Assembly (NCBI RefSeq): GCF_003917135.1
Contig: NZ_RPDI01000010.1
Location: forward strand, 35,305 to 99,304
Source of the DNA: Leucobacter chromiireducens
GTDB taxonomy: Bacteria > Actinomycetota > Actinomycetes > Actinomycetales > Microbacteriaceae
DNA: 64,000 nt
Reading direction: 5' to 3'
Part shown: positions 34,567 to 43,332 of the stretch, in pieces
Layout: each line of letters opens with the position of its first letter
Numbering within the stretch: the first letter of the stretch is position 1
Program-made: the position numbers and the translations under genes
Notes under the pieces: model-generated
Told to the model about the DNA's origin: nothing
Seen by the model: the letters and a program-made list of their open reading frames with translations, nothing else
Databases searched by the model: none

Positions 34567-35385
34567 CTAGCCGATCACCGTGTCGAGGAGACGGGCGACC
34601 TCGTCCGCGACCGCTGCGCGCGCCGGCGCAAGAAACTTCCGCGGATCGACGAGCGCAGGATCAGCGAGCGCATCGCGGGACGCCGCGGTGAACGCGACGC
34701 CCAGTGCGGTACCCACATTGATCTTCGTCATCCCCGCGGCGATGGCGGCCCGGATCCCAGCGTCCGAGACGCCCGATGAGCCGTGCAGCACGAGCGGCAC
34801 CGGAACCGCGGCAGCGAGCTCAGCGATGAGGCCAAGATCGAGTCGCGCGTCGCGCGTCGTCATGGCGTGCTCGGAGCCGACGGCGACCGCGAGCGCGTCG
34901 ACGCCCGTCCGCGAGACAAAGTCGGCCGCCTCGGCCGGGTCGGTGCGGACGCCCGGGGCGTGCGCACCGAGTTTTCCGCCGATCTCGCCGAGTTCCGCTT
35001 CGACGCGCACCCCCGCCGCATGCAGCAGCTCGGTGACCTCACGGGTGCGTGCGATGTTCTCCGCAAACGGCAGCGCGGCGCCGTCGTACATCACCGAGCC
35101 GAAGCCCAGCGCGGGGGCGCGCGCGGCGAGCGCGTGGTCGGTGATGTGGTCGAGATGCAGGCCAACCGGCACAGCCGCGAGCTCGGCCGCGGCGCGCGCC
35201 GCTGCAGCAATGGGCTCGACGGCGCCATGGAACGCGATCGCGTTCTCACTGAGCTGGAGAATGAGCGGCTTTCCCGCGCGCTCGGCCCCGGCAATCGCGC
35301 CGAGCACGTGCTCGATCGTCACAATGTTCACGGCGAGCACGCCAGTGTGCCGCGATGCTGTGATGAGCTCAGGCGATGCAATCAT
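34567..35385 (-). CDS. Class II ketose-bisphosphate aldolase (GatY/FbaA-like)
   Basis: 272 residues from the ATG at 35385 with ribosome site GGAGGA. Family residues: Asp79 and zinc His80 in HLDH (77-80), the EAELGEIGG segment with a zinc-side Glu, and His in VLHGSSGVSD. Cleaves fructose- or tagatose-1,6-bisphosphate type ketoses to two triose phosphates. Neighbouring PfkB kinase supplies a likely bisphosphate substrate. Upstream in-frame sequence is non-coding. Confidence 0.87.
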   Translation of the reverse strand: MIASPELITASRHTGVLAVNIVTIEHVLGAIAGAERAGKPLILQLSENAIAFHGAVEPIAAAARAAAELAAVPVGLHLDHITDHALAARAPALGFGSVMYDGAALPFAENIARTREVTELLHAAGVRVEAELGEIGGKLGAHAPGVRTDPAEAADFVSRTGVDALAVAVGSEHAMTTRDARLDLGLIAELAAAVPVPLVLHGSSGVSDAGIRAAIAAGMTKINVGTALGVAFTAASRDALADPALVDPRKFLAPARAAVADEVARLLDTVIG

Positions 35386-35422
35386 GTGTTCCTCCTCTGG
35401 GCCCCGAAACCGGCGCCATTGG

Positions 35423-35429
35423 TAGACTA
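35423..35429. promoter_or_regulatory. Symmetrical -10 element of a divergent promoter
   Basis: TAGACTA in the 49-base gap between aldolase and PfkB genes reads TAGACT on plus and TAGTCT on minus, so one element can serve both directions. The plus -10 ends 6 bases before the GTG start of the PfkB gene, which has no ribosome site, so that mRNA would be leaderless. Confidence 0.55.
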
Positions 35430-35434
35430 GGACG

Positions 35435-36382
35435 GTGTTGATCACCGTGACCCCGTCCCCCGCGATCGACTGGACGATTGGGGTATCCGAGTTCACGTTC
35501 GGCCTCGTGCACCGCGCTGCGCACGAGCAGCGCGAGCCGAGCGGCAAGGGTGTGAATGTCTCGGTTGCGCTGCAGCGCGCCGGGATCCCGTCGCACGCGG
35601 TCATTGCCGCTGCCGGCGACGGCACGGAGTTCATGACGCGCGAGCTGGCCGCGCTCGACGTGCCGCACTCGTTCACGTCGGGCGGCCCGGTGCGCACGAA
35701 CGTCACACTGCTGGTTGCCGGGCAGCCGGACACCAAGATCAATACGTCGAGTGCGCCGCTCGGGCCCGGTGAGCGGCGCGCGCTCGCGGACCGCACGCGC
35801 GCGCTCGCCGCGCAGGGCGCCGACGCACTGCTCACTGCTGGCAGCCTGCCGACCGGCACTGACGAGACGCTGCACGCGGAGCTCGTCGCGCTCGGGCGAG
35901 AGCTCGGGCTGTTCACCGCGGTAGACAGTTCCGGCGCCGCGCTGTCCGCCGCCCTGCTCGCGGCACCCGACCTGATCAAGCCGAACGCTCACGAACTCTC
36001 GGAGATTGTGCGTCGCGAGCTCAGCACGCTCGGCGACGTCCGTGACGCCGCACGCGCGCTGCGTGAGCAGCACGGCGTTGGCGCGGTGCTCGTCAGCTTG
36101 GGGGCCGATGGGGCGCTGCTCGTCGACGGAGCGGGGGAACTCTGGGCTGGCGCACGGCCGGACCGCGTGGTGAACGCGGTCGGCGCCGGCGACGCGACAC
36201 TCGCAGGCTTCCTCGCCGCCCGCGCCGATCGTCGCGACGCCGTGCGCACCGCGGTGCGCTGGGGCGCGTCCGCGGTCGCCCACCCGGGTACGCTCTTCGA
36301 GGTCCTCCCGAGCGAACGGCTCGAGGAGTGGTGCACCGAGGACATCGACTGGGGTCGACCGCTCACCCCTGACGCCGGGTAG
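35435..36382 (+). CDS. PfkB-family hexose-phosphate kinase (FruK/LacC-like)
   Basis: 315 residues with the 1-phosphofructokinase/tagatose-6-phosphate kinase pattern: PAIDW near the start, PSGKGVNVSVAL (about residues 35-46) and NAVGAGDATLAGFL with the catalytic Asp. It converts a ketose monophosphate to a bisphosphate. GTG start, apparently leaderless. Divergent from the matching aldolase, which would cleave the product. Fructose-1-phosphate versus tagatose-6-phosphate cannot be decided. Confidence 0.85.
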   Translation: MLITVTPSPAIDWTIGVSEFTFGLVHRAAHEQREPSGKGVNVSVALQRAGIPSHAVIAAAGDGTEFMTRELAALDVPHSFTSGGPVRTNVTLLVAGQPDTKINTSSAPLGPGERRALADRTRALAAQGADALLTAGSLPTGTDETLHAELVALGRELGLFTAVDSSGAALSAALLAAPDLIKPNAHELSEIVRRELSTLGDVRDAARALREQHGVGAVLVSLGADGALLVDGAGELWAGARPDRVVNAVGAGDATLAGFLAARADRRDAVRTAVRWGASAVAHPGTLFEVLPSERLEEWCTEDIDWGRPLTPDAG

Positions 36383-36416
36383 CCCAACGAGCGGGGGCTC
36401 ACCGGCACGTGCCTGC

Positions 36417-37772
36417 CTAGAACGTCGAGTCAGAAACACGATCCCACATCCCCGCCGCGACCCCGGCGCACAGCGCGGCACCCCGAGCGCCAGCTTCCTC
36501 GATCTCCGGGAGTTCGACGCGGCCAAGCTGCCTCCGCTTCGCGTCGACGAGTGCCTGGCTCGCGGTCCAGCCGCCGACCGCCAGCATGCGCTCGCTCGGC
36601 CCAGCTGCGGTGGCCATGAGCGCCGCGAGCGCCCGCGCCTCGCGCGTCACACGCTCGACCGAGCCGAGCCACAGGCGGGCGGCGGCGTCCTCAGCGGCTG
36701 CGTGGTCGCGGGCCGCGGCGGCGCGCGCACGAATGTCGGCGTTGCTCGTATCCGAGCCGACACTCGGCAGCTCACCAACCGCATCGCCGCCTGATGCGTG
36801 CACCGCGCGGGCCCGCTCATCGAGGCCGGCAGTGAGGTCGCTGACGCCCAACGCTGCGAGGAGCGCGCCGAGCGCGCGGCCGCCCTCGGTCGCGCCGAGC
36901 AGGCACCAGTGTCCTGGCAGCGCGTGCCAGCCAACGGTCACGCCGCCGGCAGTGAGCCGCTCAATCACCTCCGGACTCAGCGCTGGATCGGTGGTGCGCA
37001 CGAGCGCCTCGGCGGTGCCGCAGGAGTCGAGCGTGTCCCCGGAGTGCCAGGCCCCGGCGCCGATCGCGGCGGCCTGGTGATCGTGGCCGGCGACGGCGAT
37101 GCGCGCGCCGGTGAGGCGCGGGTGGATCCCGGCCCGCACCGACCCAAGGTCGGTGCCGGCATCCGCGAGTTCGGGGAGCCACTCACCTGAGACCCCGGCG
37201 AATTCGAGCGCGGCAGGCCAGGGCGCCCGGTCCGCCAGCGCGAGCCACCCGGTGCGCGACGCGAGAGACGGTTCGCTTGCCGCCCGCCCGCCGAGCGCGA
37301 ACGCGATCCACTCGCCGACGTTGAGGCGCAGCTGAGCGCGCGCAACCGCTGCGGCGTGGTGCCGGCCAAGCCACCGGCTCTTGGTGAGCGACCACTGCTG
37401 CGCGAGGGGCAGGCCCGTCGTTCGTGAGAAGGATCCGCCGAGCTGCTCAGTCAGTTCCGTGAGTTCGCGTTCGTCGCGGCGGTCGTACCAGGCGATCACC
37501 GGGGCAAGCGATGCGCCCTCGGCGTCGAGCAGCACACCGGCCTCGGCGAAACTCGCGATCCCGACACCGGCGACGCGGCCGGAGGGTGCCGCATCGAGCG
37601 CGTCCCTGATCGCGAGGAAGGTCGCGTCGCGCAACGCCTCTGCGCGTGTTTCAGCGCCTTCGGTCGTCGTGGTCCACGGGGTGGTGCGCCGCCCGAGGGA
37701 AACGGCGCGGCCGGCGTGTGTGAACACGACCGCCTTGACACTCGTCGTGCCGAGGTCGACGCCGAGCAGCAT
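36417..37772 (-). CDS. FGGY carbohydrate kinase
   Basis: About 451 residues from the ATG at 37772 (ribosome site GAGGGAGG); a GTG at 37787 overlapping the previous stop (GTGA) would add five residues. Motifs: LGVDLGTTSVKAVVF at the start, GIASFAEAG, VAGHDHQAAAIGAG with catalytic Asp and LAVGGWTASQALVDAK. Gluconate/erythritol/xylulose-type subgroup; substrate unknown. Last gene of the eight-gene operon, directly after the mannose-6-phosphate isomerase homologue, suggesting it phosphorylates that enzyme's ketose product. Confidence 0.82.
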   Translation of the reverse strand: MLLGVDLGTTSVKAVVFTHAGRAVSLGRRTTPWTTTTEGAETRAEALRDATFLAIRDALDAAPSGRVAGVGIASFAEAGVLLDAEGASLAPVIAWYDRRDERELTELTEQLGGSFSRTTGLPLAQQWSLTKSRWLGRHHAAAVARAQLRLNVGEWIAFALGGRAASEPSLASRTGWLALADRAPWPAALEFAGVSGEWLPELADAGTDLGSVRAGIHPRLTGARIAVAGHDHQAAAIGAGAWHSGDTLDSCGTAEALVRTTDPALSPEVIERLTAGGVTVGWHALPGHWCLLGATEGGRALGALLAALGVSDLTAGLDERARAVHASGGDAVGELPSVGSDTSNADIRARAAAARDHAAAEDAAARLWLGSVERVTREARALAALMATAAGPSERMLAVGGWTASQALVDAKRRQLGRVELPEIEEAGARGAALCAGVAAGMWDRVSDSTF

Positions 37773-37783
37773 GGGCGCCTCCC

Positions 37784-38815
37784 TCACACCGATCCCTCAG
37801 CGGGGCGGCACACGATGAGGTCGAGGTCCGGGCCGATACGCAGCTCGCCAGCGTCATGGCGCGCAAGGAAGACGCTGCCCGGTGCAGCCGTGATGGCACC
37901 GCGCGTCGTCCGGATCGCCCCCACGCCCGCACGCACGACGATGATCGCGAACCCTGCGCGCAGAGTCGTCTCGGTCCGACCAGGCCGCACGCGCTCGGCC
38001 GAGTAGAACGGATCAGCCGCGGCGGGAAAGAGTCGCTGCACGCGCCCGGCTTCGGGGCGATTCGCGCGCAGCCCAGCGAGTTCCTCCGCCGCGATCGCCT
38101 CGCGTCGAATCGCCGCGAGCGCGCGGTCCCGCGGCATGCCGAGCAGTGCGGCGTCCCGGTCGAGCCCGGGAAACCCGGAGTATTCCAGCAGAATGGAGAG
38201 GTCGGCAGGCTGTTGCAGCTCGACCAGCGTGAGACCGGGTCCGATGCCGTGCGGCAGCCCGGCAGGCACGTGGAAGGTGTCGCCAGGAGCAACCGGGACT
38301 CGGTGCATCGCGGCGACCATGTCCGTGACGCGCTGGCCCTCGAACCAGTCGGCCAGCTCGGTAGGGGCGACCTCCCGAGCGAAGCCAAGCAGCACGTACG
38401 GGTCAGCGCCCGGGGCGACGTCGAGCACGAACCATGATTCGGTTTTCCCCACACACCCCAGCTCGTGTGTCCGTGCGAACTCGTCGGTGGGGTGTGCATG
38501 GACGAAGAGCCGCTCGTCGGTGCTGAGCAGCTTTGTGAGGAGCCCGCTCTCGCCCGCATCACCACGCGGTGTCGCGGTGCCGAGAAATCCGATCGGGTCA
38601 GCCGCGATCGCGTCGCGCAGGAGCCGGCCATCCGGTAAGCGAGTGAGACCGACACCGCCTCCGGCGTGCACCTCCGTGGTTGAGCCGAGGAAGTCCTCCG
38701 GGCGGAACGCGTCGGGTTGCGTGGCGCCGCGAAAGCGCGCGATGCCACTGCCGCCGCGGTATGGCCGGGCCGCCGGCTGATTCGCCTGGAGTTCAATCAT
38801 TCCGATGCCGGTCAC
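37784..38815 (-). CDS. Class I mannose-6-phosphate isomerase homologue
   Basis: 343 residues. Zinc-site residues His106/His108 (VHAHP), Glu126 and His189 (PAGLPHGIGPG) are in the class I ManA order; there is only one cupin-like core, as in the short bacterial form. GTG at 38815 has GAGGAG at good distance; ATG at 38800 is an alternative. It sits in a sugar-import operon between binding protein and FGGY kinase, so it may isomerise a free sugar or a non-mannose phosphate rather than serve central metabolism. Confidence 0.82.
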   Translation of the reverse strand: MTGIGMIELQANQPAARPYRGGSGIARFRGATQPDAFRPEDFLGSTTEVHAGGGVGLTRLPDGRLLRDAIAADPIGFLGTATPRGDAGESGLLTKLLSTDERLFVHAHPTDEFARTHELGCVGKTESWFVLDVAPGADPYVLLGFAREVAPTELADWFEGQRVTDMVAAMHRVPVAPGDTFHVPAGLPHGIGPGLTLVELQQPADLSILLEYSGFPGLDRDAALLGMPRDRALAAIRREAIAAEELAGLRANRPEAGRVQRLFPAAADPFYSAERVRPGRTETTLRAGFAIIVVRAGVGAIRTTRGAITAAPGSVFLARHDAGELRIGPDLDLIVCRPAEGSV

Positions 38816-38855
38816 GGCGTCTCCTCGGTGCTCGGAGTGGGTGGGCTCACAATCG

Positions 38856-38898
38856 ATCGCGACCGGGCGGGAGCACGCAGCGCCCGCCCGATCGCGAT
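38856..38898 (-). terminator. Strong intra-operon hairpin after RbsB-like gene
   Basis: 16-bp arms (ATCGCGAYCGGGCGGG and its partner CCCGCCCG-ATCGCGAT) with one G-U pair on minus-strand RNA and an 11-base loop, 4 bases beyond the binding-protein stop. No U tract. Confidence 0.75.
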
Positions 38899-38902
38899 TC
38901 TC

Positions 38903-39913
38903 TTAGCCGCAGGATTCCTTGTAGATCGCATCCTGCATGCTCGCGAGGTTCTCCTGCGTGATGACCACCGTCTCGGTGCCGATCTGCGGGGTCACCTCGC
39001 CGCCGGTGAGGTGCGCGACCGCCTGCTCGACGGCCTGAGTGCCGATGTCGCCCGGCTTCTGCGCCACGAGCGCCTGCACGTCGCCGCGCTCCAGCTGCTC
39101 AATCTGCGTCGAGCCGGCATCGAAGCCGACGATCTTGACGTCGCCCTGCGCGTTCGCGTTGCGCAGCCCCGTCGCGGCACCCTGTGCAGCGAATAGGTTC
39201 GTCGCGAAGATCCCCGTCAGGTCGGGGTTTGCAGCGATCGCAGCCTGGACGATCGACGCGGCCTTCGCAGGGTCGTTGTCGTTGATCTGCGCGCCGATGT
39301 ACTCGATCCCGCTGTGCGTGGCGATCTGATCCTCGAAGCCCTTCTGTCGCGCGTCAGACGTTGATGCGCCGGCCTTGAACGCGATCACGAGGACCTTGCC
39401 CTTCCCGCCCACCAGCTCCGCGAGCGCATCCGCTGCCGCGGCCCCGCCCTGCTCGTTGTCCGTCGCGACCGAGGTGAACGCGAGCTCCGGATCGTCCAAC
39501 GTCGTGTCGACAAGCCCAACGGGGATGCCGGCGTCGACGGCCTGCTTCAGCGGCGGCTCGAGCGCCTTCCCGTCGGTCGGTGCGATGAGGAGCGCGACGG
39601 GTTTGGTCGCGACCATCGAGTTCACGATGGGCGTCTGCACTGCCGCCTCGAACTGCTCGGGAATCTGCGCGGACACCTCGAGGCCGTACTCCTCAGCCGC
39701 CGTCTCGATCGCGCACTGCATCGAAATGTAGAAGGGATCGTTCACACCGGGGATGAAGCCGATGGTCTTGCCAGCGAGGTCGGCCTCGGTGAGCTGCCCG
39801 CTCGCTTCGGTCCCGCCGGACTCTGCGTTCTGGCTTCCCGTGGTGCACGCTGCGAGCGAGACGGCGAGAGCCGACACCGCGAGAAGCGCGGCACTGCGCT
39901 TGATGATGTTCAT
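38903..39913 (-). CDS. Sugar-binding lipoprotein, RbsB-like
   Basis: 336 residues. Lipobox SLAAC with Cys23, then a type I sugar-binding fold (IGFIPGVNDPFYISMQCAIE starts the mature domain). Ribosome site AGGAAAG. Its ATPase and permease are upstream in the same operon. The ligand is unknown; only about the fold class is shared with RhaS at 28934-29983, so the systems probably differ in substrate. Confidence 0.88.
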   Translation of the reverse strand: MNIIKRSAALLAVSALAVSLAACTTGSQNAESGGTEASGQLTEADLAGKTIGFIPGVNDPFYISMQCAIETAAEEYGLEVSAQIPEQFEAAVQTPIVNSMVATKPVALLIAPTDGKALEPPLKQAVDAGIPVGLVDTTLDDPELAFTSVATDNEQGGAAAADALAELVGGKGKVLVIAFKAGASTSDARQKGFEDQIATHSGIEYIGAQINDNDPAKAASIVQAAIAANPDLTGIFATNLFAAQGAATGLRNANAQGDVKIVGFDAGSTQIEQLERGDVQALVAQKPGDIGTQAVEQAVAHLTGGEVTPQIGTETVVITQENLASMQDAIYKESCG

Positions 39914-39967
39914 GTCTTTCCTGCTTTCGTGGGTGGATGGTGGTGCATGACAAGAGGGGGGATACGG

Positions 39968-41002
39968 CTATCTGCTGTTGTTGCGGCGCCGCATCTGGTC
40001 GAGGTAGACGGCGCCGAGCAACACTGCGCCAACCGCGATCTGCTGCCAGTACGGGCTGACGTTCAGGATCACGAAGCCGTTCTGCAGAATCACCGGGATG
40101 AACACGCCGATCACGGTGCCGATCATGAGGCCGCGGCCACCGAACAGGCTCGCGCCGCCAATCACGACAGCGGTGATCACCGACAGGTTGTCGGTCGAGT
40201 GGCCGCCCAGCGTGGTCGTTGAGAAGCGCGCAACCGAGAGGTAGCCGGCAAGCCCGGCAAGCAGGCCGGCGAGCGCGTAGACCTTGATCAGGTGCCGGTC
40301 GACGTTGACGCCCGTGCGGCGCAGGGCCTCAGCGTTCGACCCGACCGCGTAGGTGTACCGGCCGAATCGGGTCTGCGCGAGGATCACCCCGAAGATCACC
40401 GCGACCACGATCGCGATCACCGCGAGCACGGGGATCCCGAGAATGCGCCCGGCGCCGACGGTGTCGACCAGCTCGAACGGAACGTTGCGCACGTCGACGC
40501 CGCCGGTGATGAGCAGCGAAGCGCCCAGCGAGGCGCCCATCGTCGCCAGCGTGACGATCAGCGCCGGGATCCGTGCCTTCGCGATGAGCACACCGTTCAG
40601 CACCCCCCACGCGGTGCCCGCCACGAGCGAGACGACGAGTCCGATGAGGAGCGTCAGCGGCGAGCCGTCGCCGATCGCGGACATCGTCATCGCGCCGGCG
40701 ACGCTCGCGAACACGAGCACGCCGCCGACGGAGAGGTCAATGCCAGCGGTAATGATCACATAGGTCGCCCCAGCGGCCATCACCAGCAGGATCGCGGCGT
40801 CGGTCAGGAGGTTGATGAAGTTGTTCGGGGTGAAGAATGCGCCCGGGCGCAGGAGCCCGAACAGGACGATGAGCGCCACCATCGCGAGGAACAACCGGAA
40901 GGTGTCGCTCCCGAGCACACGCTTCAAGAGCGAGGGGCGCTGATACAGCTCAGCCGAGCCGATGACCGCCGTGGACTGAGTTTCTTCGTTGGGGGCGATC
41001 AT
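39968..41002 (-). CDS. Sugar ABC permease, RbsC-like
   Basis: 344 residues, about ten helices, with AAGATYVIITAGIDLSVGGV and the C-terminal GGASLFGGRGLMIG. Overlaps the ATPase gene by ATGA. Single permease gene, so a homodimer is likely, unlike the two-permease rhamnose system. Confidence 0.9.
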   Translation of the reverse strand: MIAPNEETQSTAVIGSAELYQRPSLLKRVLGSDTFRLFLAMVALIVLFGLLRPGAFFTPNNFINLLTDAAILLVMAAGATYVIITAGIDLSVGGVLVFASVAGAMTMSAIGDGSPLTLLIGLVVSLVAGTAWGVLNGVLIAKARIPALIVTLATMGASLGASLLITGGVDVRNVPFELVDTVGAGRILGIPVLAVIAIVVAVIFGVILAQTRFGRYTYAVGSNAEALRRTGVNVDRHLIKVYALAGLLAGLAGYLSVARFSTTTLGGHSTDNLSVITAVVIGGASLFGGRGLMIGTVIGVFIPVILQNGFVILNVSPYWQQIAVGAVLLGAVYLDQMRRRNNSR

Positions 41003-41781
41003 CGCACCTTCCCTTCCGTTTCGCCGCTCGTCATTGCGGCGACGAGATCCTCGACCGTCGCTTCCGCGGCCGTGAACGTTGCGACGCGCTGACCCAGCCG
41101 GAGCACCTCGACGCGATCGCTCACCTCGAGCACCTGCGGCATGTTGTGGCTAATGAGCACGACAGCGATGCCTGCGTCGCTGACCCGCTTGATGAGATCG
41201 AGCACCTGCTTCGTCTGGACAACGCCGAGCGCGGCCGTCGGCTCATCCATGAAGATGATCCGCTTCGCCCACATGGCGGCCCTGGCCACGGCGACCGACT
41301 GCTTCTGGCCGCCGGAAAGCTCGGCGACGGGAGCGGTGATGTCCTTCAGCTTCACGCCCAGATCCGACATCTCTCGCTCGGCGGTATCGAGCATCCCACG
41401 CTTGTCGAGGAAACCGAGCGCCCCGAGCAGCCCACCACGACGCAGCTCGCGTCCGAGGTACAGGTTTGCCGCCGGATCAAGGTCCTGCGCGAGCGCGAGG
41501 TCCTGATACACCGTCTCGATCCCGTAGCGACGCGCATCCTGCGGGCTCTCGAACGTGATCGGAGCCCCCTCGAAACGGATGGTGCCCTCGTCGGGGCGCA
41601 CCGCGCCGGAAAGCATCTTCACGAGTGTGCTCTTTCCAGCGCCGTTGTCCCCGATCAGGGAGACAATTTCGCCCGGGTAGACCGTAAAGTCAGCACCGCG
41701 CACCGCGCGCACATGACCGTACGTCTTGACGATGCCACTCGCCTCGAGCAGTGGCTCGCGAGTTGTCGAGGTCTGTGTCAT
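40999..41781 (-). CDS. Sugar ABC ATPase, single domain (FrcA-like)
   Basis: 260 residues: Walker A GDNGAGKST (44-52), LSGGQKQSVAVARAA signature, Walker B IIFMDEP and H-loop LISHNM. A single nucleotide-binding domain as in the fructose FrcA transporter, not the fused RbsA form. Begins 1 base after the SDR stop region. Confidence 0.9.
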   Translation of the reverse strand: MTQTSTTREPLLEASGIVKTYGHVRAVRGADFTVYPGEIVSLIGDNGAGKSTLVKMLSGAVRPDEGTIRFEGAPITFESPQDARRYGIETVYQDLALAQDLDPAANLYLGRELRRGGLLGALGFLDKRGMLDTAEREMSDLGVKLKDITAPVAELSGGQKQSVAVARAAMWAKRIIFMDEPTAALGVVQTKQVLDLIKRVSDAGIAVVLISHNMPQVLEVSDRVEVLRLGQRVATFTAAEATVEDLVAAMTSGETEGKVR

Positions 41782-41782
41782 T

Positions 41783-42508
41783 TCAAATCTCCTGCGAGGT
41801 CGGGAGGATCACAAGATCCCGGATGTTGACGTGGCGGGGTCGGCTCAGCATGAACAGCACTGCCTCGGCGACATCGCGCGAATCGATCCCGGTCGCCGCG
41901 GCAATCTGTGCGGCGGTTTCGTCCGCTTCGCCGATGCCCCAGAGCTCGTTCAGCACGACCCCGGGCGCGATCGCGCCGATGCGTACGCCCGTCCCGACGA
42001 GCTGCCGTCGCACGCCGTGCGTGAAGGACTGCATCGCGTGCTTCGAAGCCGAGTAGATCGGCTCCCAGTGAATCGCCTGGTGCCCGGACACCGAGCTGGT
42101 GACGATGATGTCCCCAGCCCCGGCCGCGATCATCGCAGGGAGCGCCTCGCGGATGATGGCCATGGCCCCGAATACGTTCACGTCGAGCAGCGCGCGCACG
42201 GCCGCGAGATCCGCCTCAGCGAAGTCCCCCGGGAGGTAGAGCCCCGCGTTCGCGAGCACGATATCAACCCGCCCAAAGCGCTCAACTGCGAGGCGCAGTA
42301 TCTCCGCCGCGCTCCCCTCCGCTGCGACATCCGCTGGCACCGCAAGGTGCTCGCCGGGAAGTTCAGACGCCACCTCGCGCAATCGTTCCGCGTTGCGACC
42401 CACCAGCACGACGCTCGCGCCGGCCTCGGCGAGCGAACGCGCATACGCGCGACCAATCCCGGAACTCGCTCCCGTAACGAGCGCGACCTTCCCCGTGACG
42501 TTGTCCAT
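41783..42508 (-). CDS. SDR oxidoreductase in the accessory sugar operon
   Basis: 241 residues from the ATG at 42508 (ribosome site AGAGGGGAC). GASSGIG (13-19), NAG (87-89), Ser139, Tyr152 and Lys156 (YSASK). Placed between the class II aldolase and the importer genes. It may process an aldehyde made by the aldolase or oxidise/reduce the sugar itself. The C-terminus (HVNIRDLVILPTSQ) resembles serine/3-hydroxy acid dehydrogenase-type SDRs. Confidence 0.85.
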   Translation of the reverse strand: MDNVTGKVALVTGASSGIGRAYARSLAEAGASVVLVGRNAERLREVASELPGEHLAVPADVAAEGSAAEILRLAVERFGRVDIVLANAGLYLPGDFAEADLAAVRALLDVNVFGAMAIIREALPAMIAAGAGDIIVTSSVSGHQAIHWEPIYSASKHAMQSFTHGVRRQLVGTGVRIGAIAPGVVLNELWGIGEADETAAQIAAATGIDSRDVAEAVLFMLSRPRHVNIRDLVILPTSQEI

Positions 42509-42570
42509 CGCTTGTCCCCTCTGCAATCCCCGGCTCGCGCCGGCAGTGTGTGCATTCATGTGCATGGTGC

Positions 42571-43332
42571 CTATCCCGCGAGCAGCGAGCGGCGCAGCAG
42601 CTCATCCGGTCGCGTATCAATCCGGTCGGCGTGCTCCTCGGTGAGGAACACTGGCGCACCGATCGTGAGCGCCCCGGCGAGCACTCGTGCCGACTTCACG
42701 GCCATCTCCGTGATCGAGACGGCTTCCTCCGCGGTCTCCGCAAGCGCGAACATCCCGTGATTGCGCAGGTAGATCACGCGCGGCCGCTCACCGTGCTCCT
42801 GCAGGTGCGAATCCAGCGACGCCGCAACCGCACGCGCGAGCGGAAGCCCCGGATCAACGTATGGAATGAGCAACGCGTGGCGTCCCATCACCACGATCTG
42901 GTCAGGAAACAGCGACCCGGCAACCAGGAGTTCCGCCTGGTCCGAGCAGAGCAGCGTGTTCACGGGAACCGGATGCGTGTGCACGACAGCGTCCACACCG
43001 TCGAGGCGCTGGCAGACCGCGTGGAGCAGCGATTCCACCGATGGCCGGCCGTTCCCCCAGGTGGTCGCACGCGAGAAGAGTTCACGCACGTGCGCGTCAT
43101 CGGCCGGCCCAGCATCGATCGCCGCCCAGAACGCTGGCAGGTCCACCTCGACGAAGCTCTCGTGAGTTGCGCCACGCATCGACGATCCTGTCGCCTTCAC
43201 GAGCATCCGGTCCGGTGCGGTGCGGATGGAGGTGTTCCCTTCGGCAAGGATCGCAAACCCGTGCCCCGGGTCTCCGGCGCGTCGGGTCAGTTCGACGATT
43301 TCGTCGATGCGTGCGCTTGCGGTCTCACTCAT
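42571..43332 (-). CDS. Class II (adducin-type) sugar-phosphate aldolase
   Basis: 253 residues of the fuculose/rhamnulose-1-phosphate aldolase fold. Zinc ligands His118, His120 (VVHTHPVP) and His192 (LRNHGMF) with Glu100 in the catalytic segment; AEGNTSIR and KATGSSM bind phosphate. It overlaps the upstream kinase (ATGA), so kinase product is likely its substrate: a ketose-1-phosphate split to DHAP and an aldehyde. Differs from the fused RhaEW aldolase at 47537. Confidence 0.87.
   Translation of the reverse strand: MSETASARIDEIVELTRRAGDPGHGFAILAEGNTSIRTAPDRMLVKATGSSMRGATHESFVEVDLPAFWAAIDAGPADDAHVRELFSRATTWGNGRPSVESLLHAVCQRLDGVDAVVHTHPVPVNTLLCSDQAELLVAGSLFPDQIVVMGRHALLIPYVDPGLPLARAVAASLDSHLQEHGERPRVIYLRNHGMFALAETAEEAVSITEMAVKSARVLAGALTIGAPVFLTEEHADRIDTRPDELLRRSLLAG

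Noticed and set aside
35386..35979. N-terminal extension of the class II aldolase frame upstream of 35385
   Set aside because: It runs through the PfkB gene on the other strand; the ATG at 35385 has a strong ribosome site and gives the family-length protein.
37784..38815. Housekeeping mannose-6-phosphate isomerase
   Set aside because: Motifs fit, but placement inside a sugar-import operon makes a plain central-metabolism role doubtful, so no gene symbol was given.
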